A DNA stretch of 64,000 nucleotides from Bdellovibrionaceae bacterium UBA2316 (GCA_002345205.1 DDVI01000124.1:1-64000), one strand, 5' to 3'. Positions 16,946 through 26,622 are shown, counted from the first letter of the stretch. A program made the numbers and translations. The notes: generated by a model from the sequence alone, not told the origin.

Positions 16946-19900
16946 ATGCTGAATTCTATAATTAGATTTGCATTGAACCATCGGCTATTGATAATTGCTT
17001 TAACAGCATTTCTGATCGTGTATGGTTCGATCACACTTATAAATTTACCTATAGATGTCTTTCCAGACATCACTAAACCTACAGTCACAATAATAACGGA
17101 ATCTCATGGAATGGCTCCCGAAGAAGTTGAAACGCGGGTTACATTTCCAATCGAAAGTTACTTAAATGGCATTCCTGGAGTCGAACGAATTCGTTCTCAA
17201 TCTGGCATCGGGCTCTCTGCCATTTACGTAGAATTTAAATGGGGAAGCGACATATTTAAAAGTCGTCAGCTTGTTCAAGAAAAACTAAATCTTTCTAAAG
17301 AACGACTACCGAAAGATATCACCCCGATAATGGGTCCAATCGGGTCACTCATGGGACAAATTCAACAGATTGCATTGACTACTGAATCTAATCAAATCAA
17401 CCCAATGGAACTGCGAAATTTGGCAGAGTGGGTGGTACGCCCCCGTTTAATGACAATTCAGGGTGTTTCGCAGGTTATCGCTATTGGCGGTGGCTTGAAA
17501 CAATATCAGATTCTGGTTTCGGCAGATAAAATGAATCGTTTTCAATTGACGATGGAACAAGTCGATAAAGAACTTTCACAAATCAGCCAAAATACTACGG
17601 GTGGATTTTTAGAGAAATCAGGGCAAGAGTTTTTAGTTAGAAATATCGGAATGATCGACGACATTGACGACATCAAGCAAACATTAGTGGGCTTACATTT
17701 TGGTAAGCCTATTCGCGTGGCCGACATTGCCGAAGTCAAAGAAGCTCCCCGGTTGAAACGTGGCGATGGTAGCTTTAATGGAAATCCTTCTGTCGTAATG
17801 ACCATTCAAAAACAACCTGGCGCCGACACAATTGAAATTACCAAAGCGGTGGAAAAAGCTATTGAGGAAATCAGGCCTTCAATGCCAAAGGGAATTGTGA
17901 TTAACACAGACGTGTTTAAGCAATCAAACTTCATCGAAGCCTCTATAAAAGGGATTCAAGGCAAATTAAAATTTGGAACGGTTTTAGTTTTCATCATTCT
18001 TTTCATTTTCTTGGCTAATTTACGAATGTCGGTAATTACTTTGACAGCGATTCCAGTCTCGTTTCTAGTTACCGCAATCGTTTTCAAATTTTTTGATTTA
18101 ACAGTTAATACCATGACACTAGGTGGTCTTGCCATCGCCATCGGCGAGCTAGTAGATGACTCGATTGTTGACGTTGAGAATGTTTTCCGCCGCCTTCGCG
18201 AAAATAGCCAGAGTCAGAACCCAAGATCGACTCTTAAAGTAATTTATGATGCTTCGAGCGAAATAAGAAATTCGATCGTGCTCGCGACCGTCATCATTGC
18301 TTTGGTTTTCTTCCCTCTATTTAATTTGACAGGGCTAGAAGGCCGACTATTTGGCCCACTCGGTGTAGCGTACCTAACTGCCCTTATTTCTTCCTTGATA
18401 GTTTCATTAACACTGACGCCAGTTCTATGCTCGTACTTTTTAAAAGGTGAGCTAAAGGAACACCGTGATACCAAACTAGTAAAAACATTAAAAAATCTAG
18501 ATCGCAAGGTTTTGAATTGGTCATTGAGCCATTCGAATATCATTTTAGGCGGTAGCGGGTTACTTTTGATTTTAGCACTTAGTTTGTTACCATTCATGGG
18601 ACGCGATTTTTTGCCACAGTTCAATGAAGGCACTGCGATGATTTCAGTTATTGCAAAGCCAGGAATTAGTTTGAATGAATCCAATAAGCTCGGGCAAAAG
18701 GCGGAGCAAATCATTTTGAAGACTAAAGAAATTAAGTCCGTATCACGTCGTACCGGTCGCGCTGAATTAGATGAACATGCTATGGGTGTTAACGTCAGCG
18801 AAATTGATGTCGATTTTAATCCTAATGGCCGCCACCGTGATGTGGTCCTTACTGAAATTAGAAATAATTTAAAAACGGCAATTCCCGGAGTAGGTGTCAA
18901 TGTTGGTCAACCGATTTCACACTTAATCGATCACATGCTTTCCGGCGTGAGTGCTGCAATAGCTATCAAGATATTTGGACCAGATTTAACCATGCTGCGA
19001 CAAAAGGCGGCCGAACTGCAGTCCGTGATCAAAGACACAAACGGTCTTGTTGACCTAAAAGTAGAACAGCAAGGTTTAATTCCACAGATTAAAATCAAAG
19101 TTCTGCGCCCCGAAGCTGCGGAGTTTGGACTAAGTCCGGGCGAGGTAACGCGTCTTTTGGAAGCTGCCTTCAACGGTGAAACCGTAGCGCAAATTATCGA
19201 AGACACAAAGTTATATGATGTGTTCTTTCAATTTGATGAAAGCTCGCGTGGCAGTATCGAAAAAATGGAAGAAACAGTTTTAAAGACCATGCCGGATGGA
19301 CGAAAAGTACGACTAAAAGACATTGCCGACGTTTTTGAAACCACTGGTCCCAATGAAATCAATCGTGAAAATAGCCAGCGTCGTATCGTCATTAGCGCGA
19401 ATGTTCACAACCGCGATTTGGGAAGCTTGATTGAAGAAATTCAATCCAAGGTAAAGTCTGGAGTTCAACTTCCTGAAGGTTACTATATTGTCTACGGCGG
19501 ACAGTTCGAAAATCAGCAAGGCGCTACCAGAAAAATCTTACTCTTTGGATTGATATCGTTAATCGGTATCGCACTTGTACTATTTAGCCATTTCCGATCT
19601 AAAACAATTACGGCCCAAATCATGGCGACTATTCCATTAGCTTTTATCGGCGGCATCCTACTGTTATTCTTAACAGACAAGACTATCACGGTCGCTAGCT
19701 TAGTCGGCTTTATTACATTGTGTGGTGTGGCTTCTAGAAATGGAATTATGATGATTTCCCACTACTTGCACTTGATGAAGTTTGAAAATGAAAGCTTCAG
19801 CAAAGACATGATTATTCGCGGCTCGCAGGAACGATTGGTACCAGTGATGATGACCGCATGCGTGGCATCACTTGCGCTATTACCGTTAGTTTTCGCCAAA

Positions 19901-20065
19901 GGACAGGCTGGCAGCGAAGTCCTATATCCCGTGGCCGTAGTCATCGTAGGCGGACTACTAAGCTCAACGATTCTGGATATCGTCGTTACACCGACACTAT
20001 TTTACAGATTTGGAAAACGTTCTGCAGAACACTACATAAATCAAAACAACGAAAACGAAATTTAA
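16946..20065 (+). CDS. Heavy-metal RND efflux permease (CusA/CzcA family)
   Basis: A 1039-residue inner-membrane proton/metal antiporter of normal family length. It starts with a first helix after NHRLL and the periplasmic NLPIDVFPDITKPTV segment. Two large porter domains follow. The proton-relay helix 4 is GLAIAIGELVDDSIVDVEN near residue 400, with acidic residues like those of CzcA/CusA. The second half repeats this plan. HME-type RND pumps export Cu, Ag, Zn, Co or Cd; the metal is not fixed by the sequence. AAGGGA precedes the ATG. A TolC partner is present downstream, but no typical membrane-fusion adaptor is encoded between them. Confidence 0.95.
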   Translation: MLNSIIRFALNHRLLIIALTAFLIVYGSITLINLPIDVFPDITKPTVTIITESHGMAPEEVETRVTFPIESYLNGIPGVERIRSQSGIGLSAIYVEFKWGSDIFKSRQLVQEKLNLSKERLPKDITPIMGPIGSLMGQIQQIALTTESNQINPMELRNLAEWVVRPRLMTIQGVSQVIAIGGGLKQYQILVSADKMNRFQLTMEQVDKELSQISQNTTGGFLEKSGQEFLVRNIGMIDDIDDIKQTLVGLHFGKPIRVADIAEVKEAPRLKRGDGSFNGNPSVVMTIQKQPGADTIEITKAVEKAIEEIRPSMPKGIVINTDVFKQSNFIEASIKGIQGKLKFGTVLVFIILFIFLANLRMSVITLTAIPVSFLVTAIVFKFFDLTVNTMTLGGLAIAIGELVDDSIVDVENVFRRLRENSQSQNPRSTLKVIYDASSEIRNSIVLATVIIALVFFPLFNLTGLEGRLFGPLGVAYLTALISSLIVSLTLTPVLCSYFLKGELKEHRDTKLVKTLKNLDRKVLNWSLSHSNIILGGSGLLLILALSLLPFMGRDFLPQFNEGTAMISVIAKPGISLNESNKLGQKAEQIILKTKEIKSVSRRTGRAELDEHAMGVNVSEIDVDFNPNGRHRDVVLTEIRNNLKTAIPGVGVNVGQPISHLIDHMLSGVSAAIAIKIFGPDLTMLRQKAAELQSVIKDTNGLVDLKVEQQGLIPQIKIKVLRPEAAEFGLSPGEVTRLLEAAFNGETVAQIIEDTKLYDVFFQFDESSRGSIEKMEETVLKTMPDGRKVRLKDIADVFETTGPNEINRENSQRRIVISANVHNRDLGSLIEEIQSKVKSGVQLPEGYYIVYGGQFENQQGATRKILLFGLISLIGIALVLFSHFRSKTITAQIMATIPLAFIGGILLLFLTDKTITVASLVGFITLCGVASRNGIMMISHYLHLMKFENESFSKDMIIRGSQERLVPVMMTACVASLALLPLVFAKGQAGSEVLYPVAVVIVGGLLSSTILDIVVTPTLFYRFGKRSAEHYINQNNENEI

Positions 20066-20080
20066 AACAAGGAGAATTCT

Positions 20081-20512
20081 ATGAAACTATTATTAATCGG
20101 TCTTTTTGCCGCTCTATTTGCAACAACAACATTTGCACATGAAGGTCACGATCATGACGGACCAAGTTCATTTCAACCTCTAAAGGGAGGTGTGGTAAAA
20201 TCGACTGAATACATAAATATCGAAGTCGTAAACAAAGACACTAAACTGGAAATTTACGCCTTCGATAATGAAGGCAAAGTAAAAGAAAGCGCATCCTACA
20301 ATCTTAAAGCGTCGATGAAACTACCAAAGAACAAGAAGATTGAAAAATTAACGCTAGAGCCAGTGAGTGACACCAAAACTTCAAAGTTTTCACACTATGA
20401 AATCAATTCGAAACCAAAAAATACTCACCGCTATACGCTGATTTTAGAAGTTAAAGACGCAAACGAACATCATTCGGATAAAATCGAGTTCACAATTGAA
20501 CTTAAAAAATAG
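20081..20512 (+). CDS. Small His-rich periplasmic protein in the efflux operon
   Basis: A 143-residue secreted protein whose signal peptide ends at TTTFA, exposing HEGHDHDG at the mature N-terminus. The rest is predicted beta-rich (LKGGVVKSTEYINIEVV, YTLILEVKD) with a second His pair (NEHHSDK). AAGGAG precedes the ATG. Its place, between the RND permease and the TolC gene, is where or near where the adaptor (CzcB/CusB) usually sits. It lacks lipoyl and alpha-hairpin segments. It may be a periplasmic metal chaperone or a reduced adaptor-like domain; the family is not recognised with certainty. Confidence 0.7.
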   Translation: MKLLLIGLFAALFATTTFAHEGHDHDGPSSFQPLKGGVVKSTEYINIEVVNKDTKLEIYAFDNEGKVKESASYNLKASMKLPKNKKIEKLTLEPVSDTKTSKFSHYEINSKPKNTHRYTLILEVKDANEHHSDKIEFTIELKK

Positions 20513-20521
20513 GGTTAATCT

Positions 20522-21781
20522 ATGAAACCAAAAAATCTGATTTTCTATTTTACGGTAGGGTTACTAAATCCCCTACCTCTCTTAGCGGAAACTGTCTCCG
20601 TTAACTATGACAATATTAAGACCTTGCTTGAATCCAGGAGCACTCGGCTGGAAGCGCAACGTCTGGATGTTGATGCCTCTAAAATACGTGAAGGCTCACT
20701 GACTCGATCATTTTTTCCTAAGCTAGAAGTACAAGCGAGCCAAGAAACATTCAAGAAAGGGACCCTATCACAAAAAACTCAACCCAGCTACGGTGTTGAA
20801 GCGTCGGTGAATCTGTATAATGGTGGCAAGGACCAAATTGAATCCGACATCAGGGGGCTCAATACACAAAAAAAGTCGTTTCAATATATGCGAGTGACAT
20901 CTGAAGAATTGTTAACGGCTAGAGTTCTGTTATCTGAAATATTGTATACCCAAGAAAAAATCGCGCTTTTAGATTCCGTCATTAAAATTAACTCGCAAAA
21001 TTCTGAATCCGCACTAAAACGAATTCGCAGTGGTGTTGCGACCGAGTCGGACAAAATGGAGTTTGAAATCAAGGCAGTGAATTTGAAACAAGATTTAGAA
21101 ATCTCTAAGACGCAATTTAAAACACAGCTCGATGAGCTAAAGGTACTACTTAACATCGATAGCGCTCACCAAATCCGACTTCCCACAGAGCTGGCACATG
21201 AGCATGATTTCGAAGTTAAAATGACCCATTCCCACGCCGATCACGACCTACTTGCAAAAGAAGCCGAAATTCAAGCCGATATGAGTTCATTAGTCAGCAA
21301 AAGCGCTAAACGCACGTGGTGGCCAAAGCTGGATGCCGTCGCTGGACTCCATCAATACAATGAGCGTGAAGAAGACTCCCCCGATGCGGAACAACGAAAT
21401 GAATCTTATATAGGTCTTAGGGTTTCACTCAGTCTTCCGGATGGATTTGAGTCTAATAAAGAAGCCGAGGCTCAGGCTAAGGAATCTGCTGCTTATCGAA
21501 AGCTTGCAGAATTCCAACGAAAGCAAGCACACTCTCATGTTGAAAATGAAGTAATGGAACTTAAGCTGCTTCACAACCAAGTTCACGACGCCGAAGAGAA
21601 CATTATCCGCGCCGAGAAATACTATAAGCTAACGCAATCAGAATACGCTCGCGGAGTTAAGAACTCCCCCGATATGCTATCAGCAGCTGAAAAGATTTTT
21701 GAGGTAAAAAACAAAAGGCTAGAAATTCTAAGAGACTTTAATTTGAAGCAAGCACACGTGCTATCAAAGATAAACAAATAG
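20522..21781 (+). CDS. TolC-family outer-membrane efflux channel
   Basis: A 419-residue protein with a signal peptide (LNPLPLLAE). Long amphipathic helices and two repeats give the TolC/CzcC duplication (LEAQRLDVDASKIREG in the first repeat, QADMSSLVSKSAKRTWWPKLDAV in the second). SVNLYNGGK and LSLPDGFES mark the barrel strands. An unusual His-rich insert (HEHDF...HSHADHD, about 224-242) joins the repeats and may handle metal. The ATG lies 9 bases after the previous stop. It is the last gene of the efflux operon, ended by the terminator at 21807. Confidence 0.9.
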   Translation: MKPKNLIFYFTVGLLNPLPLLAETVSVNYDNIKTLLESRSTRLEAQRLDVDASKIREGSLTRSFFPKLEVQASQETFKKGTLSQKTQPSYGVEASVNLYNGGKDQIESDIRGLNTQKKSFQYMRVTSEELLTARVLLSEILYTQEKIALLDSVIKINSQNSESALKRIRSGVATESDKMEFEIKAVNLKQDLEISKTQFKTQLDELKVLLNIDSAHQIRLPTELAHEHDFEVKMTHSHADHDLLAKEAEIQADMSSLVSKSAKRTWWPKLDAVAGLHQYNEREEDSPDAEQRNESYIGLRVSLSLPDGFESNKEAEAQAKESAAYRKLAEFQRKQAHSHVENEVMELKLLHNQVHDAEENIIRAEKYYKLTQSEYARGVKNSPDMLSAAEKIFEVKNKRLEILRDFNLKQAHVLSKINK

Positions 21782-21806
21782 ATCAATAAAAGGGTCTACT
21801 TATAAA

Positions 21807-21833
21807 AAAAGGGCTGAGTTCATCAGCCCTTTT
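21807..21833. terminator. Bidirectional terminator between the TolC-like and porin genes
   Basis: A perfect 11-bp stem, AAAAGGGCTGA paired with TCAGCCCTTTT, with a 5-base loop. It is flanked by an A-run on the left and T-rich sequence on the right, so it can end transcription from both converging genes. Confidence 0.85.
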
Positions 21834-21862
21834 CATTTAATTAACTTGGATAAGTTCTAATA

Positions 21863-22957
21863 TTAGAACGCGTAAGTTAAAGCAACATCACCTAAGAAAC
21901 CAGTGTCAGAACCGAATTTACCAGATGTAGTTGAAGCAGCTCCTCCAGAAGTTGCAGCTAAAGAGCCGTCAACCATGAATTTGCCAAGTTTTAATCCTAA
22001 ACCAGCAGCAACAACTGTGTTGTCTTGTAGGTTAGTTTCAGCAGCAGTACCACCGTTTGGAGTAGTTTTAGAAGAACCTAACAAGATGTTTTGCTTGATA
22101 GATCCACGTAATACCATCCAAGATGTGGCGTCAGCTTCGATACCGATAACTACTGGAAGCGAAGAACCTTCAACTTTAGTTCCGTTAGCTACTTTGTCTG
22201 TAGTCATTAAGTAAGAAACGCCGTAGAAGAAATCTGCGCCATCTTTTTTGTGAGAGTTAACAACACCGATTTCGATAGAGTTAGTATCTTTATCAGTATT
22301 TGTAGTTCCAGAAGCGATGTCTTTAGCTTTTCCGCCACCCATTGCGTATTTACCGTATAGGAACATAGTATCCATCCAGTAACCACCAGATAAGAACATT
22401 GGAGACTTTTGTTCGAACTTAGTAGTATCAGCAACAGTTGCTTCACCAGTTAAACCAAGACCCAATTGAGCTTCCCAACCAGCAGTGCTAGAGATACCAG
22501 CATTTAAGCCCATTGAAGATGCTTTGTTTTTAGTCGATTTGTTTTCGAAGTTTGAGTAGTTCAAACCAACACCCCAAGCCATATCACCCGCTTTAGACGC
22601 GTAGTAAAGGTTTAGTGGATTTTGAATTGTTTGAGTTGAACCTGCATCAGATAAAGCACCTGAAGCTAAAGATTCAGATTTAGCACCTAACCAAGCACCC
22701 ATTGCTGAAGTGTCGTTCAATTTACGAACGAAACCGCCTTCTGCGTTAGGAGCAGTATCGTTAGCACCCGCTGCGTTTGCAGACGTTTCTAAAGACACGA
22801 ATTCACCGTGCACAAGAGCTTGATCTGGCTCACGGCTGATCACGTCGCGAGTGTCTTGTAAGTGTGGAGATGATTGAAGTGCCTTCAATCTAGCTTTAGA
22901 AGCAAAAGCTGAAGTTGCGCACAAAGCAACAGCAACTAAAATTGTCATCTTTTTCAT
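21863..22957 (-). CDS. Outer-membrane porin-like protein
   Basis: A 364-residue protein with a textbook signal peptide (MKKMTILVAVALCATSAFA). The mature N-terminal region is polar; the rest is repetitive beta-barrel sequence rich in Gly, Ala, Ser and Thr (AWGVGLNYSNFE, FLYGKYAMGGG, MVLRGSIKQNILLGSS). It ends DVALTYAF with the C-terminal Phe typical of outer-membrane insertion. It has well-biased codons and AAGGAAGG upstream, suggesting high expression. It is probably a major outer-membrane protein; cargo is unknown. The long AT-rich upstream region (22958-23384) holds its promoter. Confidence 0.85.
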   Translation of the reverse strand: MKKMTILVAVALCATSAFASKARLKALQSSPHLQDTRDVISREPDQALVHGEFVSLETSANAAGANDTAPNAEGGFVRKLNDTSAMGAWLGAKSESLASGALSDAGSTQTIQNPLNLYYASKAGDMAWGVGLNYSNFENKSTKNKASSMGLNAGISSTAGWEAQLGLGLTGEATVADTTKFEQKSPMFLSGGYWMDTMFLYGKYAMGGGKAKDIASGTTNTDKDTNSIEIGVVNSHKKDGADFFYGVSYLMTTDKVANGTKVEGSSLPVVIGIEADATSWMVLRGSIKQNILLGSSKTTPNGGTAAETNLQDNTVVAAGLGLKLGKFMVDGSLAATSGGAASTTSGKFGSDTGFLGDVALTYAF

Positions 22958-23384
22958 ATTAATTCCTTCCTTGCAGATTATGTCTGCTCGTTATTTTGGT
23001 TATTTAACCATTCTTTAATACTCAATAGGTAAATGGTAATAAGACTTATGGTTGAGATCAATCTAAAAAAGATTTAGTGAATCGACGCAGTTGAAAACAT
23101 AGAGCGAAAAAAAATGTGTACAAATAGCACCACAAATTATTGCTAGTAAATTGAACAGTTGTTTACCAATTTATTAAATTCAATTTCAAAAAAACTAAAG
23201 CCGCGAAAGCACTGGGAACAGTGAATCTCAAAGACACTTACAAAAAAAAAATTTCAACGCTGTTTTTGTCAAACGTTTGGAGAATTTAAAACATTTAGAC
23301 ATGGAATTTAAGACTGGCGGGGCATTTTATCCGCCTGATGCGCTGCGTACATTTGCCCCGATTAGCTGTATTCTTATGCAAAGA
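22958..23384. other. Long AT-rich intergenic region upstream of the porin gene
   Basis: No convincing gene is present. The first 20 bases carry the porin ribosome binding site. The region to about 23170 presumably holds the promoter, with A/T tracts. A small inverted repeat (GGCGG and CCGCC, 23317-23336) lies beyond the stop of the 23385-23939 gene. A forward frame from 23277 mostly overlaps that gene antisense and is judged spurious. Confidence 0.5.
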
Positions 23385-23939
23385 TTACTGAAAAAGCCAC
23401 GAGTTCACAGTCTGTTTGCCGATCTGAACTACAAGGGATGGTTGAAAAACGATACGAAGAGGATCTTTAAACAATCTCGCTTTTCGATGTCCCTCACATA
23501 TTAGTTTCATACTATTAAACGGTCTTTTCCAGAGGACTTTATCATTATCGACCGCAAGTTGTTCTCTATAAATTTCAATTAATAGATACCTTATCTGCTC
23601 ATAATTACCAATGGGCTCACACAATATAGGACGAATAAATGAAACAGGTAGAAACTGCCTAAGCCGTATTTCCCAATCTAGAATCAGTATATTTTCATTA
23701 AAATAGGGAGTTGAAAATAGAAAGTGCAAACCCTCTTCATCTAAAACTAATCCGTATATTTCAATTCCGCTCTCGTTTTGAAGCTCCGAAAGCGTATTCA
23801 ATGTCGTATCCCAAATCTCTTGCTCTTGCGAGAAAGTAAACCCATTGTGTTTAGGCTTTTTTTTGCCCTTTTCGTGCCATTCGATCCGAGTTCGGAAATA
23901 GAAAAACTTTGGTGCCTTATTTAAATACAAATCATTCAT
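23385..23939 (-). CDS. Possible domesticated Y1/RAYT-type transposase derivative
   Basis: A 184-residue soluble protein. The layout resembles Y1 (IS200/RAYT) transposases: FYFRTRIEWHEKG near residue 13, IEIYGLVLDEEGLHFLFS where the family has xxxMPNHxHLL, and IRYLLIEIYREQLAVDND where it has RYIxxNPVRAGLV. The HxH metal motif is reduced to one His, so catalysis is unlikely. No flanking REP elements or terminal repeats are evident. It stands alone, divergent from rnr. It may be a host-adopted DNA- or RNA-binding protein, or the resemblance may be superficial. Confidence 0.4.
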   Translation of the reverse strand: MNDLYLNKAPKFFYFRTRIEWHEKGKKKPKHNGFTFSQEQEIWDTTLNTLSELQNESGIEIYGLVLDEEGLHFLFSTPYFNENILILDWEIRLRQFLPVSFIRPILCEPIGNYEQIRYLLIEIYREQLAVDNDKVLWKRPFNSMKLICEGHRKARLFKDPLRIVFQPSLVVQIGKQTVNSWLFQ

Positions 23940-23982
23940 TTCCTTATTTGACTTTGCAAAGTCAGAACCTCAAACTTAGTCC

Positions 23983-26622
23983 ATGGTTAAAAAGAAATTT
24001 CTGAAGGGAATTGTAAAGCGCAACCCTGACGGCTTTGGATTCCTAATTCCCGACTCCAAAGACCACCAAGATGTATATATCCCCCGCCACGCAATGGATG
24101 GGGTGATGACTAACGATTATGTTCTAGCCGATGTTTTTCCAGAATCTGGATCACAAAAATTTCGTGGCGAAATTATCGAAATCATTAAACGATCTACGGT
24201 TACCGTTGTAGGCAAATATAAGCAGGTTACAAAAAGTTACGGCATCTTAAAAGATGAATCGAATGCCTGGGGTAACGATTTGGTTATTGAAACTAAAAAT
24301 AACTTAGATTGCCAAACTGGCGATCTAGTTGCTGCCCAAATTATTCAATACCCAGAAAAAGGTAAGGAATTAATTGGTAAGGTAGTCGAAATAATCGGCG
24401 ATATTGAAGATCCTTTAAATGATATTAAGCGCGTAGCGCTGACTCAGCAAATTACTATGAACTTCCCAGAAGAAGTTTTAAAAGAAGCTAAAAAATTTAA
24501 GTCCGAACCCAACGAAAAAGATTTCAAAGGTCGTCAAGACATTCGCGATCTAAATTTAATCACTATTGATGGTAAAACAGCTAAGGATTTTGACGATGCT
24601 GTTTACGTTGAACGTTCTGATCGCGGTTTCCGTTTACTTGTGGCGATCGCCGATGTCAGTCACTATGTGAAAAATAATACGGCTATCGATGAAGAAGCGT
24701 ATTTGCGTGGAAATAGCATTTACTTTCCAAATTTCGTAATTCCAATGTTGCCAGAAGTTCTAAGTAACGGTTTATGTTCCTTGAACCCACACGTACCTAG
24801 ACTGTGCATGGTAGCTGAGATGTATTTCGATTTTGCAGGAACTAAAGTTGAAAGTCGTTTTTACGAAGCAGTTATGGAATCAAAAGCCCGTATTACTTAT
24901 GGTGAAGCCCAAGAAATTATCGAAGGCCAAACTATTGAGAAATTTGCGCACGTTAAAGATAACATCTTAAAGTGTGCCGAATTAGCTAAAGTTCTGATGG
25001 CAAAACGTTTTCGTGATGGTTCTTTAGATTTAGAAATTCCAGAAACGGCCTTAGAAATCGATGCCTCCGGAATCCCTGTGGATGTGATCCGCTCTGAACG
25101 TCTATTTGCCCATCGTTTGATCGAAGAACTTATGCTTATCGCAAACGTTGCCGTTGCAGAGTTTTTAACAAACTCCCAGATTCCGTCTTTATACCGTATT
25201 CATGAACCACCAAACGAAACAGCGATCAAAATGCTTGAACGCTATCTCCATAATTTTGGAGGTAAAGTTAAATTGGATGACGGTAAATTACAAAAGCGCT
25301 TAACTCGCGCCTTGCAAGAGTTCTCTGGTAAACCAGAAGCCCACGTTTTGAATATATTGACATTACGATCGATGAATCAGGCTAAATATTCTGTGAATAA
25401 TGTGGGCCACTTTGGATTGGGATTTGAAAACTACTCGCACTTCACATCACCTATCCGTCGTTATCCCGATTTAATTATTCACCGTCTAATTAAAAGCCAA
25501 ATTCTAAAAGGCAAAAAGTATAACGAAGTCGCTGAAGAAGATCTTGCGACGGCTGCCACTTGGTTATCTAGTTGCGAACAAAAAGCTGCTAAAGCGGAAC
25601 GTCAAATTACTTCAATTAAAAAAGCTCGCTTCATGGAGAAATTCTTGGGCGATGAATTTGAAGGTATGATTAGTTCCGTCGTTCGTTTTGGAGTTTTCGT
25701 TTTACTACGTGAATACGAAATCGACGGACTCATTAAAATTGATGAACTGTCGTCTCAGCGACTTGAGTTCGATGAAAAAACATTAAGCTTATACAATAAA
25801 AAAACGGGCTTACGATTTACTATTGGTGATTCGATTAAAATCAAAGTTGTCGCTACAGATTCTGAACTGGGGCAGATCAACTTCATGCCACTTGAACTGG
25901 TTGCTAAACGCGAACAGCAAAATATGAATCAAATGAAACACGATTCACGACGCAATCCTAATAACCGTCAGCAACAACAGCATACCAACGATAATCAAAA
26001 CCGCAATCAAGCCAATGCTCGCAGTGGTGGCGGCAAGAAGTTCAAGAAAAAACGTGGTGGCTCATTCGCTGAGCGTATGTTTAAGAAAAAGGACAAGCTT
26101 GGATTTGGTCAGCCGAATCCAAATAAAAATCGTCCTCATTTCCAACAAGCCCCTAAACAGGACACTACCGAAGAAACTCATTTGGATAGAAACTTAAAAT
26201 CTCAAAGTAAAAACCAGCGTTCGGAAAATCCTTTTGAAACCCCTTATGATGTAAAACAAGGCGGAAATAAAAATAGTGGTTTTAGTTCTGGTGGCGTTGA
26301 ATACAAAGTTCAAACTTCGAAACGTAGCTCTATCTTGGAAAAATTAGACCAGGCGATTCAATCACGTTCTCGTAATGAATCGTACAGCGGTGGCGATAGA
26401 AGAAAACCCCAAGGTGAAGGTGAAACTTCACAACACAGTGGCGATCGTGATCGCAACCGAGAGCGTGCTGAACGCAGCGACCGTGATCGCGAACGAAATC
26501 CACAGCGTAGTTTCAAGAATAAGGAGAAAAACAGTGGCGGGTCTGGGGCAAAGGCTGAATCCTCTAGGAAAAACTCTAAAAAACGCGGCCAGGTTAAGAA
26601 CCATCGTCGGGGTATTCGCTAA
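23983..26622 (+). CDS. rnr: Ribonuclease R with long basic tail
   Basis: An 879-residue 3'-to-5' exoribonuclease that degrades structured RNA. The N-terminus has cold-shock domains (GIVKRNPDGFGFLIPD). The RNB catalytic domain begins near residue 190, with the acidic cluster in TAKDFDDAVYVE (about 206-217) and HFTSPIRRYPDL near 486. An S1 domain (FEGMISSVVRFGVFVLL) lies near 560. From about 640 to the end there is an Asn/Gln/Arg/Lys/Ser/Gly-rich disordered tail of more than 200 residues, longer than the E. coli one. Its last 89 bases also encode the start of the downstream AarF kinase. Confidence 0.96.
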   Translation: MVKKKFLKGIVKRNPDGFGFLIPDSKDHQDVYIPRHAMDGVMTNDYVLADVFPESGSQKFRGEIIEIIKRSTVTVVGKYKQVTKSYGILKDESNAWGNDLVIETKNNLDCQTGDLVAAQIIQYPEKGKELIGKVVEIIGDIEDPLNDIKRVALTQQITMNFPEEVLKEAKKFKSEPNEKDFKGRQDIRDLNLITIDGKTAKDFDDAVYVERSDRGFRLLVAIADVSHYVKNNTAIDEEAYLRGNSIYFPNFVIPMLPEVLSNGLCSLNPHVPRLCMVAEMYFDFAGTKVESRFYEAVMESKARITYGEAQEIIEGQTIEKFAHVKDNILKCAELAKVLMAKRFRDGSLDLEIPETALEIDASGIPVDVIRSERLFAHRLIEELMLIANVAVAEFLTNSQIPSLYRIHEPPNETAIKMLERYLHNFGGKVKLDDGKLQKRLTRALQEFSGKPEAHVLNILTLRSMNQAKYSVNNVGHFGLGFENYSHFTSPIRRYPDLIIHRLIKSQILKGKKYNEVAEEDLATAATWLSSCEQKAAKAERQITSIKKARFMEKFLGDEFEGMISSVVRFGVFVLLREYEIDGLIKIDELSSQRLEFDEKTLSLYNKKTGLRFTIGDSIKIKVVATDSELGQINFMPLELVAKREQQNMNQMKHDSRRNPNNRQQQQHTNDNQNRNQANARSGGGKKFKKKRGGSFAERMFKKKDKLGFGQPNPNKNRPHFQQAPKQDTTEETHLDRNLKSQSKNQRSENPFETPYDVKQGGNKNSGFSSGGVEYKVQTSKRSSILEKLDQAIQSRSRNESYSGGDRRKPQGEGETSQHSGDRDRNRERAERSDRDRERNPQRSFKNKEKNSGGSGAKAESSRKNSKKRGQVKNHRRGIR

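Noticed and set aside
16946..20065. Assigning a specific metal (copper or zinc) to the RND pump
   Set aside because: The Met or carboxylate ligands that separate Cus from Czc types could not be placed reliably by eye.
23277..23504. Forward 75-codon frame overlapping the transposase-like gene
   Set aside because: No ribosome binding site, no recognisable product, and it lies largely antisense to a better-supported gene.
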